NCBI GenBank assembly: GCA_013348725.1 | Contig: CP054689.1 | Location: 1,352,501 to 1,416,500 of the forward strand | Direction: 5' to 3' | Source: Ectothiorhodospiraceae bacterium 2226 | GTDB taxonomy: Bacteria > Pseudomonadota > Gammaproteobacteria > GCA-013348725 | Length of the DNA stretch: 64,000 nucleotides | Part shown: positions 47,110 to 57,193 of the stretch, one piece after another | How positions within the stretch are numbered: the stretch's first letter is position 1 | Layout: every line of letters starts with the position of its first letter | The notes under the pieces: generated by a model | Seen by the model: the letters and a program-made list of their open reading frames with translations, nothing else | The model's database searches: none | What the model was told of the DNA's origin: nothing | Program-made: the position numbers and the translations under genes

Positions 47110-47646
47110 ATGGGCTTCGACACCGAACGCCAGCCGGGCGTGCAGCCCGCACGCGCGCCGGAAACGCAGGGCTTTCGCCTCAACCACAGCATGCTGCGCG
47201 TGAAGGACCCCGAGCGCGCGCTCGCGTTCTACACCCGCGTGTTCGGCATGCGCCTGCTGCGCAAGCTCGATTTTCCCGAGCTCGAGTTCTCGCTGTACTT
47301 CCTCGCGCGTCTGGAGGAGGACGAGCAGCCGCCCGAGGACCCCGGCGCGCGCACCCGCTGGACCTTCGAACAGCGTGGCATCCTGGAACTCACCCACAAC
47401 TGGGGCACCGAGACGCAGGCGGACTTCCGCTACCACGACGGCAACGCCGAACCGCAAGGCTTCGGCCACATCTGCTTCTCGGTGCCCGACCTCGACGCCG
47501 CCGTGCGCTGGCTCGACCAAAACGAGGTGCCGTTCGTGAAGCGCCCCGACGAGGGCGCGCTCAAGGACGTCGCCTTCGTCACCGACCCCGACGGCTACTG
47601 GATCGAGATCATCGAGCCCGCGCGGCTGGAGAAGCTCGGCCGCTGA
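47110..47646 (+). CDS. gloA: Lactoylglutathione lyase (glyoxalase I)
   Basis: A 178-residue glyoxalase I that converts the hemithioacetal of methylglyoxal and glutathione to lactoylglutathione. The four metal ligands can be placed: His in RLNHSMLRVKD, Glu in RGILELTHN, His in FGHICFSVPD, and Glu in YWIEIIEP. The length and the N-terminal arm resemble the longer, zinc-type GloA. AAGGAGATC directly before the ATG is a strong ribosome site. Confidence 0.92.
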   Translation: MGFDTERQPGVQPARAPETQGFRLNHSMLRVKDPERALAFYTRVFGMRLLRKLDFPELEFSLYFLARLEEDEQPPEDPGARTRWTFEQRGILELTHNWGTETQADFRYHDGNAEPQGFGHICFSVPDLDAAVRWLDQNEVPFVKRPDEGALKDVAFVTDPDGYWIEIIEPARLEKLGR

Positions 47647-47680
47647 ATCTGTCGGAAGCGCGGCGCCCCGCACGCGATTT

Positions 47681-48036
47681 TTATCCCCCCTCGCACAGCA
47701 GGTGGGAGGGGCTAGGGGGAGGGCCGCCTGCGCCAGCAGGCGGGGGGGCGTCGAGCCTAGCGTTGAACCCCCCGCGCCTGACGGCGCGGCCGCTTGCAGC
47801 CGTCCGCCGCTGACGCAACAGAAGATGGGCACGGCGCCGCCATCGCCGCCGCGTGAGCACGCCGCAGGCACCGCGCAGTTGTTATCCCCCCTCCCACAGC
47901 AGGTGGGAGGGGGCTAGGGGGAGGGCCGCCTGCGCCAGCAGGCGGGGGGCGTCGAAGCCGGCGTTGAACCATCCATCCCGCGCCTGACGGCGCGGCCCCC
48001 TCCCCGACCCTCCCCCGCTGGCGCAAGGGAGGGAGA
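47681..48036. repeat. Cluster of GC-rich hairpin repeats
   Basis: A ~117-bp segment starting TTATCCCCCCTC at 47681 is repeated at 47882 (offset 201 bases, close to identical), and a related element in the opposite direction covers about 48001-48036. Each core is C-rich, then a short hairpin, then GGGAGGGG and a second G-rich run, followed by CGCCTGCGCCAGCAGGCG. Related copies occur at 50818 and inside hsdM at 53025. The 561-bp gap between gloA and the next gene is otherwise without recognised genes. Confidence 0.8.
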
Positions 48037-48207
48037 CAAACGGCGCGGCGGTTTGCGGGCGTCCCCCTTCTGACCCGAGCGAGGGAGCGGAGCTACGCGA
48101 CGGCGAACGCAAACCATCGCGCCAGGGCAAGCTTGAAGGCGCACGCTGTGCTAGCATCCCCCTCCGCGCGCGCATTCGGGCGCCGCACTGCACACGGCCA
48201 TCGCACC

Positions 48208-48510
48208 ATGAAACCGAAGACCTATTCCGGCATCTACAACGACAAGCACGGCGGCATGACGTCGCTGGGCGCGATCATCAAGGACGGGTGGATACTCGGC
48301 CTGATTCCCGAGACGGAGACCGGCGAAGGCTGGAGCCTGCATCAACTCGACGCGCTGCAGGACAAGTGTCACGCGGCGTGGGCGGAGTACGGCTTTCGCG
48401 TCGCGAACCTGCCCGAGGAGATGCGCGAGCGCCACGAGCGCGTCCACCGCGAGGCGATCGAGCGCGCCCGCGCGGCAGGCTGGGACCCGGAACTCGGCGA
48501 AGACGAGTGA
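48208..48510 (+). CDS. Hypothetical protein
   Basis: A 100-residue acidic protein I do not recognise. It starts MKPKTYSGIYNDKHGGMTSLGAI, has a hydrophobic centre (KDGWILGLIPETE) and a helical, charged C-terminus (LPEEMRERHERVHREAIERARAAGW). There is no signal peptide or known motif. Codon usage is like its neighbours, and a strong hairpin terminator follows, which supports a real gene. Confidence 0.65.
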   Translation: MKPKTYSGIYNDKHGGMTSLGAIIKDGWILGLIPETETGEGWSLHQLDALQDKCHAAWAEYGFRVANLPEEMRERHERVHREAIERARAAGWDPELGEDE

Positions 48511-48515
48511 TGCCC

Positions 48516-48541
48516 GGCGGCCCCGCATCCGGGGCCGCCTT
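48516..48541 (+). terminator. Hairpin terminator after hypothetical gene
   Basis: GGCGGCCCCG and CGGGGCCGCC form a perfect 10-bp stem with a CATC loop, six bases past the stop codon and followed by TTCCCCCCTTC. The T-tract is weak, so termination may be partial. Confidence 0.55.
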
Positions 48542-48696
48542 CCCCCCTTCAGCACGGCGCCCCGCCGCACACTTCATCCGCACGACACCAACAGCGCCTC
48601 CGTCACCCGCGCGAGGAAGCTGACAAGCTGATTGCTAACCCCGCCCCTAATGCCGTGCGCGATACACGCCCGTTATCCCGGCGCGGGGCACGCGCA

Positions 48697-49383
48697 TCAC
48701 GCGTCGGCGTCGGGCTCGATCGGGCGGATAAGGTCCGCCCCTTCGTTGCGCGGGCTGTTCACCGCGAGGCTCACCGGCTCGGCCACCAGCCCCGCGGGGT
48801 CGATGGGCCGCAACAGCGGCGCGAGGCGCGCCGGGTCGGTGCAGTCGGGGTCCAGCCAGAGGCCGTACTGCTCGGGCGGCACGATCACCGGCATGCGGTC
48901 GTGCAGCGGCGCCACCAGCGCGTTGGCGTCGGTGGTCACGATGGTGCAGGAGTCGATCACCTCGCCTGCCGGGTTGCGCCAGCGCGCCCACAGCCCCGCC
49001 AGCGCCAGCAGGCCGCCGTCGCGGCGGTGGATGTAGTAGGGCTGCTTGCGCCCCGTGCCCGTGCCGCGCCACTCGTAGAAGCCGTTGGCCGGGATCAGGC
49101 AGCGGCGGCGCCGGAAGGCATCGCGGTAGGCCGGCCGCTCGGTGAGGGTCTCCGCCTTGGCGTTGATCATGCGGTAGCCGGCCTTGGCGTCCTTGGCCCA
49201 GTGCGGGATCAGCCCCCAGTGCAACTGCACCAGCCGCCGTCCGGCCTCGCCTTCGCGCACCGCCGCCACCGGCTGGGACGGGCACACGTTGTAGCGCGGC
49301 GGCAGGTCCTCCGGCACCACCACCAGATCGAACTGCGCCGCCAGCTCGCGCGCCGAGGGCGCCTGGGAGAATCGTCCGCACAT
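48697..49383 (-). CDS. SRAP/HMCES family abasic-site protein (YedK-like)
   Basis: A 228-residue SRAP protein that forms a thiazolidine link with abasic sites in single-stranded DNA. The catalytic Cys2 follows the initiator Met (MCGRF). Other invariant features are RYNVCPSQPV near residue 29, WGLIPHWAKD near 56, INAKAET near 73, RRCLIPANGFYEW with the active-site Glu near 104, and APLHDRMPVI with His near 161. The length matches E. coli YedK. It lies downstream of the HPP gene on the same strand, 268 bases away; I see no clear LexA box in that gap. Confidence 0.93.
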   Translation of the reverse strand: MCGRFSQAPSARELAAQFDLVVVPEDLPPRYNVCPSQPVAAVREGEAGRRLVQLHWGLIPHWAKDAKAGYRMINAKAETLTERPAYRDAFRRRRCLIPANGFYEWRGTGTGRKQPYYIHRRDGGLLALAGLWARWRNPAGEVIDSCTIVTTDANALVAPLHDRMPVIVPPEQYGLWLDPDCTDPARLAPLLRPIDPAGLVAEPVSLAVNSPRNEGADLIRPIEPDADA

Positions 49384-49651
49384 AGCAGCAGCCTATGCAC
49401 CGAGACGTGCCGGCGCCAGGGGCGCAGGGGTTGGTTGGGGATACAAAAGGCGCTGCTAGTGGAGCGTGTCGGCGGGCAGACCGCCTAGCCGTCGCGCGAC
49501 CTAGACCGCGTTACCCGACGAACGTTGCGTATGGCGCAGTGTGAGCCCCTTGCGCAACTTTAAGTCGATAACGTTGCACACGCCTGCTCCCACCGCCGCC
49601 ACCAGCGGCGACGGGCACCGGTAGAAGCCGGCCCCGCCCCAGGGGCGCGGC

Positions 49652-50530
49652 TCAGCCGCGCTCGGCCGACTGCGGGTCGTCCGCGGCCGGCGCCTTGTCG
49701 GGGTCCACCTGGTATTTGCTCCACACCAGCATCGGCTTGCCGTTCCGGCGCGCCAGCGACATCACCTTGAAGAACACCGGCCCCTCGGCGCACTGCTCCA
49801 GGCCGCGCGCGAGGCCGATCGCCCCCGTGCCCCGCTCCACGCAGCACACGCTCCCTTCGGGGCTATCCTGGTCGAGCTTGGCGTGCTCGCGCGCCAGGCG
49901 GTAGAGGTCCGCCATGTCCTCGGGGGTCACGTCCACGAACGAGCCGACGTGCTCCAGCGCGTAGGTAATGTCCTCCTCGCTCACTCCCGCGCGCGCGGTG
50001 GCCCGATGGCGCGCGAGGTAGGCGGGGTAGCGGCGCCAGGGGAAGGGGTAGTTGAACAGCAGGGCCACGCCGAGCAGCACCAGCGCGCTCGCCAGCACCG
50101 GATCGAACACGAAGCCGATGCCCTGCCCCGACGCCCCGGCGGCCACCGCCGCCAGCGCGGTCGCACCGCCCGGCGGGTGCATGCAGCGCAGGTAGTACAT
50201 GCACGCGATGGCAAAGCCCACCGCCAGCGGCGCGGCCAGCACCGGGTCGCCCAGCAGCGCGACGCTGCCGATGCCGCCCAGGGCCGACAGCGTGTGCCCG
50301 CCGACCAGCGGCCAGGGCTGGGACAAGGCGCCGTGCGGCACCGCAAACAGCAGCACGGTCGAGGCCCCCATGGAGCTCAGCAGCAGGGCCGAGGCCGCCG
50401 AACCGTTCCAGGCACCGTGGAACACCGCCAGCAGACTCAGCGCGAGCAGCCCGCCCACGGCCGACACCAGCTTTTCCGTGTGCCCCGCGGGCACATGCTC
50501 GACGCCCAAGACCTCGAACAGACGCTTCAA
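49652..50530 (-). CDS. HPP family membrane protein
   Basis: A 292-residue protein with four to five transmembrane helices and the defining motif MHPPGGATAL near residue 138, followed by a soluble C-terminal ~115 residues. HPP proteins include nitrite transporters of plastids and cyanobacteria; the role here is unknown. I choose a TTG start because AAGGGGG lies five bases upstream and LKRLFEVLGVEH resembles a natural N-terminus. The longer in-frame ATG at 50629 lies inside an inverted copy of the 114-bp repeat. Confidence 0.8.
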   Translation of the reverse strand: MKRLFEVLGVEHVPAGHTEKLVSAVGGLLALSLLAVFHGAWNGSAASALLLSSMGASTVLLFAVPHGALSQPWPLVGGHTLSALGGIGSVALLGDPVLAAPLAVGFAIACMYYLRCMHPPGGATALAAVAAGASGQGIGFVFDPVLASALVLLGVALLFNYPFPWRRYPAYLARHRATARAGVSEEDITYALEHVGSFVDVTPEDMADLYRLAREHAKLDQDSPEGSVCCVERGTGAIGLARGLEQCAEGPVFFKVMSLARRNGKPMLVWSKYQVDPDKAPAADDPQSAERG

Positions 50531-50551
50531 CGCGACCCCCTTACGGGTGCT

Positions 50552-50656
50552 GGTCCGAATCAGTCCATCCCGGACGTCTCCGACCATGCAAAGAGAACAG
50601 CGTGGTTTTCGCTTTGCTTCGTGATCCACGGCTTGCGGCGTCGATCACGGCGGTAC
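50552..50656 (-). repeat. Solitary inverted copy of the 114-bp repeat
   Basis: Read on the minus strand this is a divergent copy of the array unit at 45765-46214: ACCGCCGTGATCGACG, then ATCACGAAGCAAAGCGAAAA, then TCCGGGATGGACTGATTC. It lies directly upstream of the HPP gene and supplies an in-frame ATG to it. Confidence 0.82.
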
Positions 50657-50817
50657 ATCGCTATGCCACGGGAAGCATCCGAACGACTCAGAGCTTCCTA
50701 TGCACTTGTCGCGGGCAAGCCCGCCCAAGCAATGCCCCAAAATGGGGCAACAGTAGGCGCAAGAAGATGCTTCGTCAATACACCTTTTTGGATCTTCCCC
50801 CGCCCCCACGCGAACAT

Positions 50818-50861
50818 CCCCCTCCCCCACGCCACCCGTGGGGGAGGGCTGGGGAGGGGGC
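50818..50861. repeat. GC-rich hairpin repeat copy
   Basis: CCCCCTCCCCCAC and GTGGGGGAGGG form a hairpin followed by CTGGGGAGGGGG, the same layout as the copies at 47.7-48.0 kb and 53.03 kb. It lies in the 433-bp gap between the HPP gene and the MazG-like gene, whose only other visible content is the 114-bp repeat copy. Confidence 0.72.
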
Positions 50862-50963
50862 CGCACCCAAAGGGTGCGGAAGGCTCGACCCGACCAAGCC
50901 ACCGCCCAAACATCCCCCACCCCGCGCTACCATCTCCCCCCAACAAGCGACCGGAGCCCCCCC

Positions 50964-51314
50964 ATGCCCACCGACCTCGACGCCCTCACCCGCCGCATCC
51001 GCGCCTTCGCCACCGAACGCGACTGGGAGCGCTACCACTCCCCCAAGAACCTCGCCATGGCCCTCAGCGGCGAGGCCGGCGAACTCATCGAGCAATTCCA
51101 GTGGCTCACCGAGGAGCAAAGCGCCGCCCTGCCCCCCGACAAGCACGAAGCCGTGCGCCAGGAGATGGCCGACGTGTTCATCTACCTCCTGCGCCTCGCC
51201 GACCGCCTGGGCATCGACCTGATGCAGGCCGCCGAAGACAAGATCGACCTGAACGAACAGAAGTACCCGGTGGAGCAGGTGCGGGGGAGTGCGAAGAAGT
51301 ACGACGAGGACTAA
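50964..51314 (+). CDS. MazG-like nucleotide pyrophosphohydrolase
   Basis: A 116-residue all-alpha NTP pyrophosphohydrolase. The metal-binding ExxE motif (GEAGELIEQFQW, residues ~36-47) and the ExxD motif (EMADVFIYLLRLAD, ~66-79) are in the expected positions. It resembles the single-domain MazG-like family that removes non-canonical or excess dNTPs (dCTPase/RS21-C6 group). The substrate is not certain. It immediately precedes the regulatory gap of the restriction locus on the same strand. Confidence 0.87.
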   Translation: MPTDLDALTRRIRAFATERDWERYHSPKNLAMALSGEAGELIEQFQWLTEEQSAALPPDKHEAVRQEMADVFIYLLRLADRLGIDLMQAAEDKIDLNEQKYPVEQVRGSAKKYDED

Positions 51315-51341
51315 GGACCCGCCGCGGCCAGGGGCAACTGG

Positions 51342-51354
51342 TAAGGATTCCTTA
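51342..51354. promoter_or_regulatory. TAAGGA palindrome upstream of hsd locus
   Basis: TAAGGA-T-TCCTTA is a perfect 6-bp inverted repeat around one base in the 377-bp gap before hsdM. It could be an operator. No regulator gene adjoins it. Confidence 0.35.
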
Positions 51355-51399
51355 GCAGTTCGCATTATCGGCCGCTTGCAAACGGCGCCCGATCGGGAC

Positions 51400-51433
51400 G
51401 TTATTATCAGTTGGGGCTCCAAATGTTAATAAC
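51400..51433. promoter_or_regulatory. GTTATTA/TAATAAC inverted repeat upstream of hsd locus
   Basis: GTTATTA at 51400-51406 and TAATAAC at 51427-51433 form inverted arms, with TTGG and CCAA pairing inside. This is an AT-rich spot in a GC-rich genome and a likely promoter or operator region for the downstream genes. Confidence 0.4.
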
Positions 51434-51521
51434 GGCCGCGCCTATTATCGCTAGTGACACTAGGCCCCGGCGGCCTCGCCGTCCCCCTGTGGTAGGATTC
51501 CCGACAGAGGGGGGCGCAGGC

Positions 51522-51665
51522 ATGAGCACAACAGAAGACCTCAGCAGAGGTCCTTTCAATCAAGGCCTTGCGCGTGCCGCCGCGCACAAGCGCCGCTCGC
51601 GATCATCTTCCGCCCTGCTCCCCCTCGCTGCACAGCGCCGCGCGCGCAGCCGTCCGATTACTTAA
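51522..51665 (+). CDS. Possible 47-residue leader peptide
   Basis: A short frame ([20 protein letters not shown]...) preceded by GAGGGGGG at a good distance and ending 26 bases before the hsdM start. It is rich in Arg, Ala and Ser, and contains an inverted repeat (GACCT-CAGCAG-AGGTC). No homologue is recognised. It may be an untranslated leader rather than a gene. Confidence 0.25.
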   Translation: MSTTEDLSRGPFNQGLARAAAHKRRSRSSSALLPLAAQRRARSRPIT

Positions 51666-51691
51666 AGAATGAAGCAGGAGTAACCCGCATC

Positions 51692-53285
<1,594 letters not shown>

Positions 53286-53296
<11 letters not shown>

Positions 53297-54533
53297 CTGG
53301 AGAGAGGTCACGATTACTGAGATAGCCGCTCCAGTTCGAAATGCTCTTGTCGGAGGTCCATTCGGGTCAAACCTCGTCTCTGCCGATTACGTTGCCGAAG
53401 GTGTTCCTGTCATTCGTGGCCAAAACATGGGCGGGCGCTGGGTTTCTGGCGACTTCGCTTATGTGTCTGATGGAAAGGCAGACTCCCTCAACGGGAACCT
53501 AGCTCGCCCTGGCGACATCGTGTTCACACAGCGCGGCACACTAGGCCAAGTCAGCTTGGTTCCTGAGGCACAGTTCGATCGTTATCTTGTGTCACAGAGT
53601 CAGATGAAGCTGACTGTGAACAGGGGGATTGCTGATCCTATTTTTTGCTACTACCAGTTTTGTTCAGAAGATCAGCAAGACTACATCCGAAAGAATGCAA
53701 TTCAAACGGGCGTGCCTCACACGAATCTCGGAATACTTCGAGGTACGCCCTTTTTGCTACCACCCCTCCCCGAACAACGCGCCATCGCCCACATCCTCGG
53801 CACGCTGGACGACAAGATCGAACTCAACCGCCGCCGCAACCAGACCCTGGAGGCCATGGCCCGCGCCCTGTTCAAGGACTGGTTCGTCGACTTCGGCCCC
53901 GTCCGCGCCAAGATGGAGGGCCGCGCACCCTACCTGACCGCCGAGATCTGGGAGCTTTTCCCCGATCGGCTTGATGTTGAGGGGAAGCCGGAGGGGTGGG
54001 AGACGAAGCGTGTTTCCGACTACCTGAGTCTTGCGTACGGGAAATCATTGCCGGCAGGAAAGCGCCACCAAGGAGGCGTACCAGTATACGGTTCCGGCGG
54101 AATCACCGGATTTCACAACGAATCTCTAGTCAACGGACCTGCGGTTATTGTCGGACGCAAGGGCACTGTTGGAAGTTTGTACTGGGAAGATCGCCCCTGC
54201 TTTCCCATCGACACTGTTTTCTATGTACAGCCCAAGGCCCCGTTATCTTTCTGCTATTACCTGCTCGAAAGGTTGCCACTTCGGGACATGAACACTGACG
54301 CCGCAGTGCCTGGACTGAATCGTGAAAATGTCTATCGACTCGAGGTTTCCGCGTCACCGACCGCGCTAATCGCCGCTTTCGCCGCGACTGCCGCGCGCTT
54401 CCGCGAGACCATCGCGGCGGTGTCTGGAGAGAGCGAAACCCTAGCCCAACTCCGAGATACCCTGCTGCCGAAACTGATCTCCGGCGAGCTGCGCGTCAAG
54501 GACGCTGGTAGATTACTGGAGCGCGTCGCATGA
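53286..54533 (+). CDS. hsdS: Type I restriction specificity subunit S
   Basis: A 415-residue DNA-recognition subunit with two target recognition domains (residues ~1-160 and ~235-355). Two conserved helical spacers separate them: [20 protein letters not shown] at 159-178 with its coiled coil, and [20 protein letters not shown] at 361-380. The end is [26 protein letters not shown] eight bases before the ATG supports the start. Both recognition domains are encoded by DNA clearly poorer in GC than hsdM, as expected for swapped domains. Its ATGA stop overlaps the next gene. Confidence 0.92.
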
Positions 54534-56242
54534 AATTGACGCACATTTCGATACACAATTTTCGTGGCATCATCGATGCCGCGATGGCGTTCCATCCCTA
54601 TGCGCTTGTCGTTGGCGCGAACAATGCCGGCAAGAGCACCATCATTGATTGCATCCGGGCTTTCTACGAGAAGGACGGGTTCAAGTTCAAGAAGGAAGCG
54701 GATTTTCCGCTTAAGGGCGCGGCAGACCAGGAATCGTGGGTGGAGTTGACGTTCTCGCTGAACGACGAAGAGCACGACTCTCTGAAGGATGAGTACAAGA
54801 CAGGCGCGAAAACACTTCGGGTCAGGAAGTACTTTCAGACCGACCAGAAGCTGCACGACGGCAAGAGCGCCGCAGGATGGATCCTTGGATATAAGGCTGA
54901 CGGCCTTTTGTCGAACGAACCATTCTACGGCGCGAAGAATGTCCAGAGCGGTAAGTTCGGCGATCTGATCTACATCCCGGCCATCAGCAAGGTCGATGAG
55001 CACACCAAGCTCAGCGGGCCCTCGGCGCTCCGTGATTTGATCACCAACATTATGTCGGACGTCGTTGAAGCGAGCGACGCCTATAAGCAATTGGCGGACA
55101 GTGTCACCACCTTCGCGGGGGTTGTCCGGGAAGTCGAAACCGAGGACAAACGCTCGTTATCGAATTTCGAGAATGACCTGAACGCACTACTTGCCCCGTG
55201 GCAGACGAACTTCAATCTCAAGTTCACGGTGCCATCCACGGCGGAGATCATCAAGTCCATGCTCGGGTGGGACATCCGGGACAATCATCACGAGAAGCCG
55301 CAAGGTGTCGAGTACTTCGGCTCCGGATTCCAGCGACACTTCATCTATTCACTGATTCAACTTGGCGCTAAGTACGTGCCACAGAAGGTTTCAAAGAAGG
55401 CGAAAGACTTTGCACCCTCATTGAACCTGGTGCTTTTCGAAGAGCCGGAGGCATTTCTACACCCGCCGCAACAGGAGGACCTGGCCCGTAACCTGACCAC
55501 GATCAGCGAAACCGCCGACTGGCAAATTGTCTGCTCCACCCACTCCGCTCACTTCGTGAGCAAGAATGCCATGCGAATTCCTGCCATTATCCGGGCGCGA
55601 CGGGTAGACGGGGTCGTATCCACCTTCCAGATCGACGAGGCTCAATGGAATGACATCGTTGATGCCAACCACGTCATTCAGCAGGTTGCCGCCAAGTACC
55701 CAAGGGTACAGAAAACCATGCAGGCTGATGACCTCAAGCCTGAAATGGAGTCGGTGAAGTACTTCTTGTGGCTCAATCCAGATCGCGCCGGAATGCTGTT
55801 TGCACAACATGTATTGCTCGTCGAAGGCCCCACCGAGACTGCATTGATCAACCGATTGTTGGACGATGGCAGAATCGCCTTACCTCAAGGGACCTATGTC
55901 CTCGACTGTCTCGGTAAGTACAACATACACCGCTTCATGAATCTGCTGAGTAGTCTTGGCGTGGTACATGCGGTGCTGCACGATGACGACAACAATGCGA
56001 ACGAGCACCAGGAACTCAATCAGCTGTTGGTGGATTCGAAGAACGCAGATTTTACGCATTCGGTCATCACGATACCGAAGGATCTAGAAGGTTACCTCGG
56101 TGTGCCGCCGCCAGGCTCCAGGCACCGAAAGCCCCAGCATCTGCTGTATTGCTACGCTACCAATCAAATCGACAATGCAAATCTGACTGGATTCTGCGAG
56201 CTGGTGCAATCCTGCTTCACAATGAAGGAAGACAAGACATGA
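54530..56242 (+). CDS. OLD-family ATPase/TOPRIM nuclease
   Basis: A 570-residue protein. The N-terminal ABC-type ATPase has Walker A GANNAGKST with K35, and VLFEEPEAFLHPPQQ (signature-adjacent Walker B) near residue 305. Residues ~420-560 are a TOPRIM domain with LLVEGPTE (E432, E436) and HDDDNN (D485-D487), the metal-binding acidic residues of OLD nucleases. Related proteins (GajA of Gabija, P2 OLD) act in phage defence. It is coupled to hsdS by ATGA and to a 21-codon frame by ATGA. GC content is lower than in the surrounding genome. Confidence 0.87.
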   Translation: MKLTHISIHNFRGIIDAAMAFHPYALVVGANNAGKSTIIDCIRAFYEKDGFKFKKEADFPLKGAADQESWVELTFSLNDEEHDSLKDEYKTGAKTLRVRKYFQTDQKLHDGKSAAGWILGYKADGLLSNEPFYGAKNVQSGKFGDLIYIPAISKVDEHTKLSGPSALRDLITNIMSDVVEASDAYKQLADSVTTFAGVVREVETEDKRSLSNFENDLNALLAPWQTNFNLKFTVPSTAEIIKSMLGWDIRDNHHEKPQGVEYFGSGFQRHFIYSLIQLGAKYVPQKVSKKAKDFAPSLNLVLFEEPEAFLHPPQQEDLARNLTTISETADWQIVCSTHSAHFVSKNAMRIPAIIRARRVDGVVSTFQIDEAQWNDIVDANHVIQQVAAKYPRVQKTMQADDLKPEMESVKYFLWLNPDRAGMLFAQHVLLVEGPTETALINRLLDDGRIALPQGTYVLDCLGKYNIHRFMNLLSSLGVVHAVLHDDDNNANEHQELNQLLVDSKNADFTHSVITIPKDLEGYLGVPPPGSRHRKPQHLLYCYATNQIDNANLTGFCELVQSCFTMKEDKT

Positions 56243-56304
56243 CCCACCGCTCCGCCAATCCAGAGCTGCTGACCTGGACGCGCGAGCCGGGGGTGTCAGC
56301 GTGA
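56239..56304 (+). pseudogene. 21-codon remnant resembling the start of an XRE/ImmA-IrrE gene
   Basis: ATG overlaps the OLD gene stop (ATGA), and the frame reads MTHRSANPELLTWTREPGVS then stops, overlapping the GTG start of the DUF3800 gene (GTGA). NPELLxWxREx(A/P)G is typical of the first residues of helix-turn-helix/ImmA-IrrE proteins that often accompany restriction loci. The rest of such a gene is missing. It may now serve only to couple translation of its two neighbours. Confidence 0.5.
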
Positions 56305-57044
56305 CCGACGGGTTTTCCGAATACCTGGTATTCGTCGACGAGAGCGGCGATCACGGCCTGGATAGCATTGATCCCGGTTATCCGATCTTCGTACTCGCGT
56401 TCTGCGTCATGCGTAAGGCGGACTATATCTCGCACATCGCCCCGGCGGTTCAGGCTTTCAAGTTCAAGCACTTTGGCCACGACAACGTCATCCTGCACGA
56501 ACGTGACGTCCGCAAGGACATAGGTGCGTTCGCTTTTCTGAAGTCGAAGGAGAGAAAATCGGCCTTTCTTGACGAGCTGACCCGGATCGTCGCCGCCGCG
56601 CCGTTCACGCTGGTCTGCTCGGTGATCCGGAAAGAAGCTCTGAAGCAGCGCTATGCGAACCCGGATAATCCTTACCATGTCGCCTTGGGCTTCGGACTGG
56701 AGCGGGTGCATTACTTCCTTCAGGCACAGGGAACAGGCACGGCAAAATCCCACGTCATGGTTGAGCGTCGAGGCAAGAAGGAGGACGCGGAGCTGGAGCT
56801 CGAATTTCGCCGAATCTGCGACGGCGGGAACTACAACGGGGAACAGTTACCGCTGGAGATCGTTTTCGTCGACAAGAAGGCCAACCTGCCCGGCCTGCAA
56901 CTGGCCGATCTAGTTGCCAGACCGGTGGGCATGAGCATTTTACGACCTGAACAACCCAACCGCGCTTTCGAGGTCTTGGATGGCAAGTTCTACACAAGCC
57001 CCGGCGGCAAACGGATGGGTTGGGGATTGAAATGCTTTCCATGA
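56301..57044 (+). CDS. DUF3800 domain protein
   Basis: A 247-residue protein of the DUF3800 family, predicted to have an RNase H-like fold. The defining N-terminal motif FVDESGDHG (D13, E14) is followed by ERDVRKD near residue 73, VMVERRGKKEDAELE near 152, and IVFVDKKANLPGLQLADLVARPVG near 193. The conserved LQLADL and acidic residues suggest a metal-dependent nuclease, but no activity is established. GTG start overlapping the preceding mini-frame. It forms a coupled pair with the OLD-family gene. Confidence 0.83.
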   Translation: MTDGFSEYLVFVDESGDHGLDSIDPGYPIFVLAFCVMRKADYISHIAPAVQAFKFKHFGHDNVILHERDVRKDIGAFAFLKSKERKSAFLDELTRIVAAAPFTLVCSVIRKEALKQRYANPDNPYHVALGFGLERVHYFLQAQGTGTAKSHVMVERRGKKEDAELELEFRRICDGGNYNGEQLPLEIVFVDKKANLPGLQLADLVARPVGMSILRPEQPNRAFEVLDGKFYTSPGGKRMGWGLKCFP

Positions 57045-57193
57045 AAAGCAAAAGGCCCCGACGCATCCGCCGAGGCCAGTTGCCGACCGGGAGTCCCCAG
57101 TCCTTGATCAGTCGAACAAAGTATATCGGCTTGTCATACCAACGGCAACCGGCCCTTTCTCGCCGTCTGCGCCGAGCGTTGTCGCACGTCCAA

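Noticed and set aside
49500-49600. Integron attC-like or phage attachment site (ACGTTGC direct repeats)
   Set aside because: The repeats are short and lack the attC core pairing; no integrase gene is nearby.
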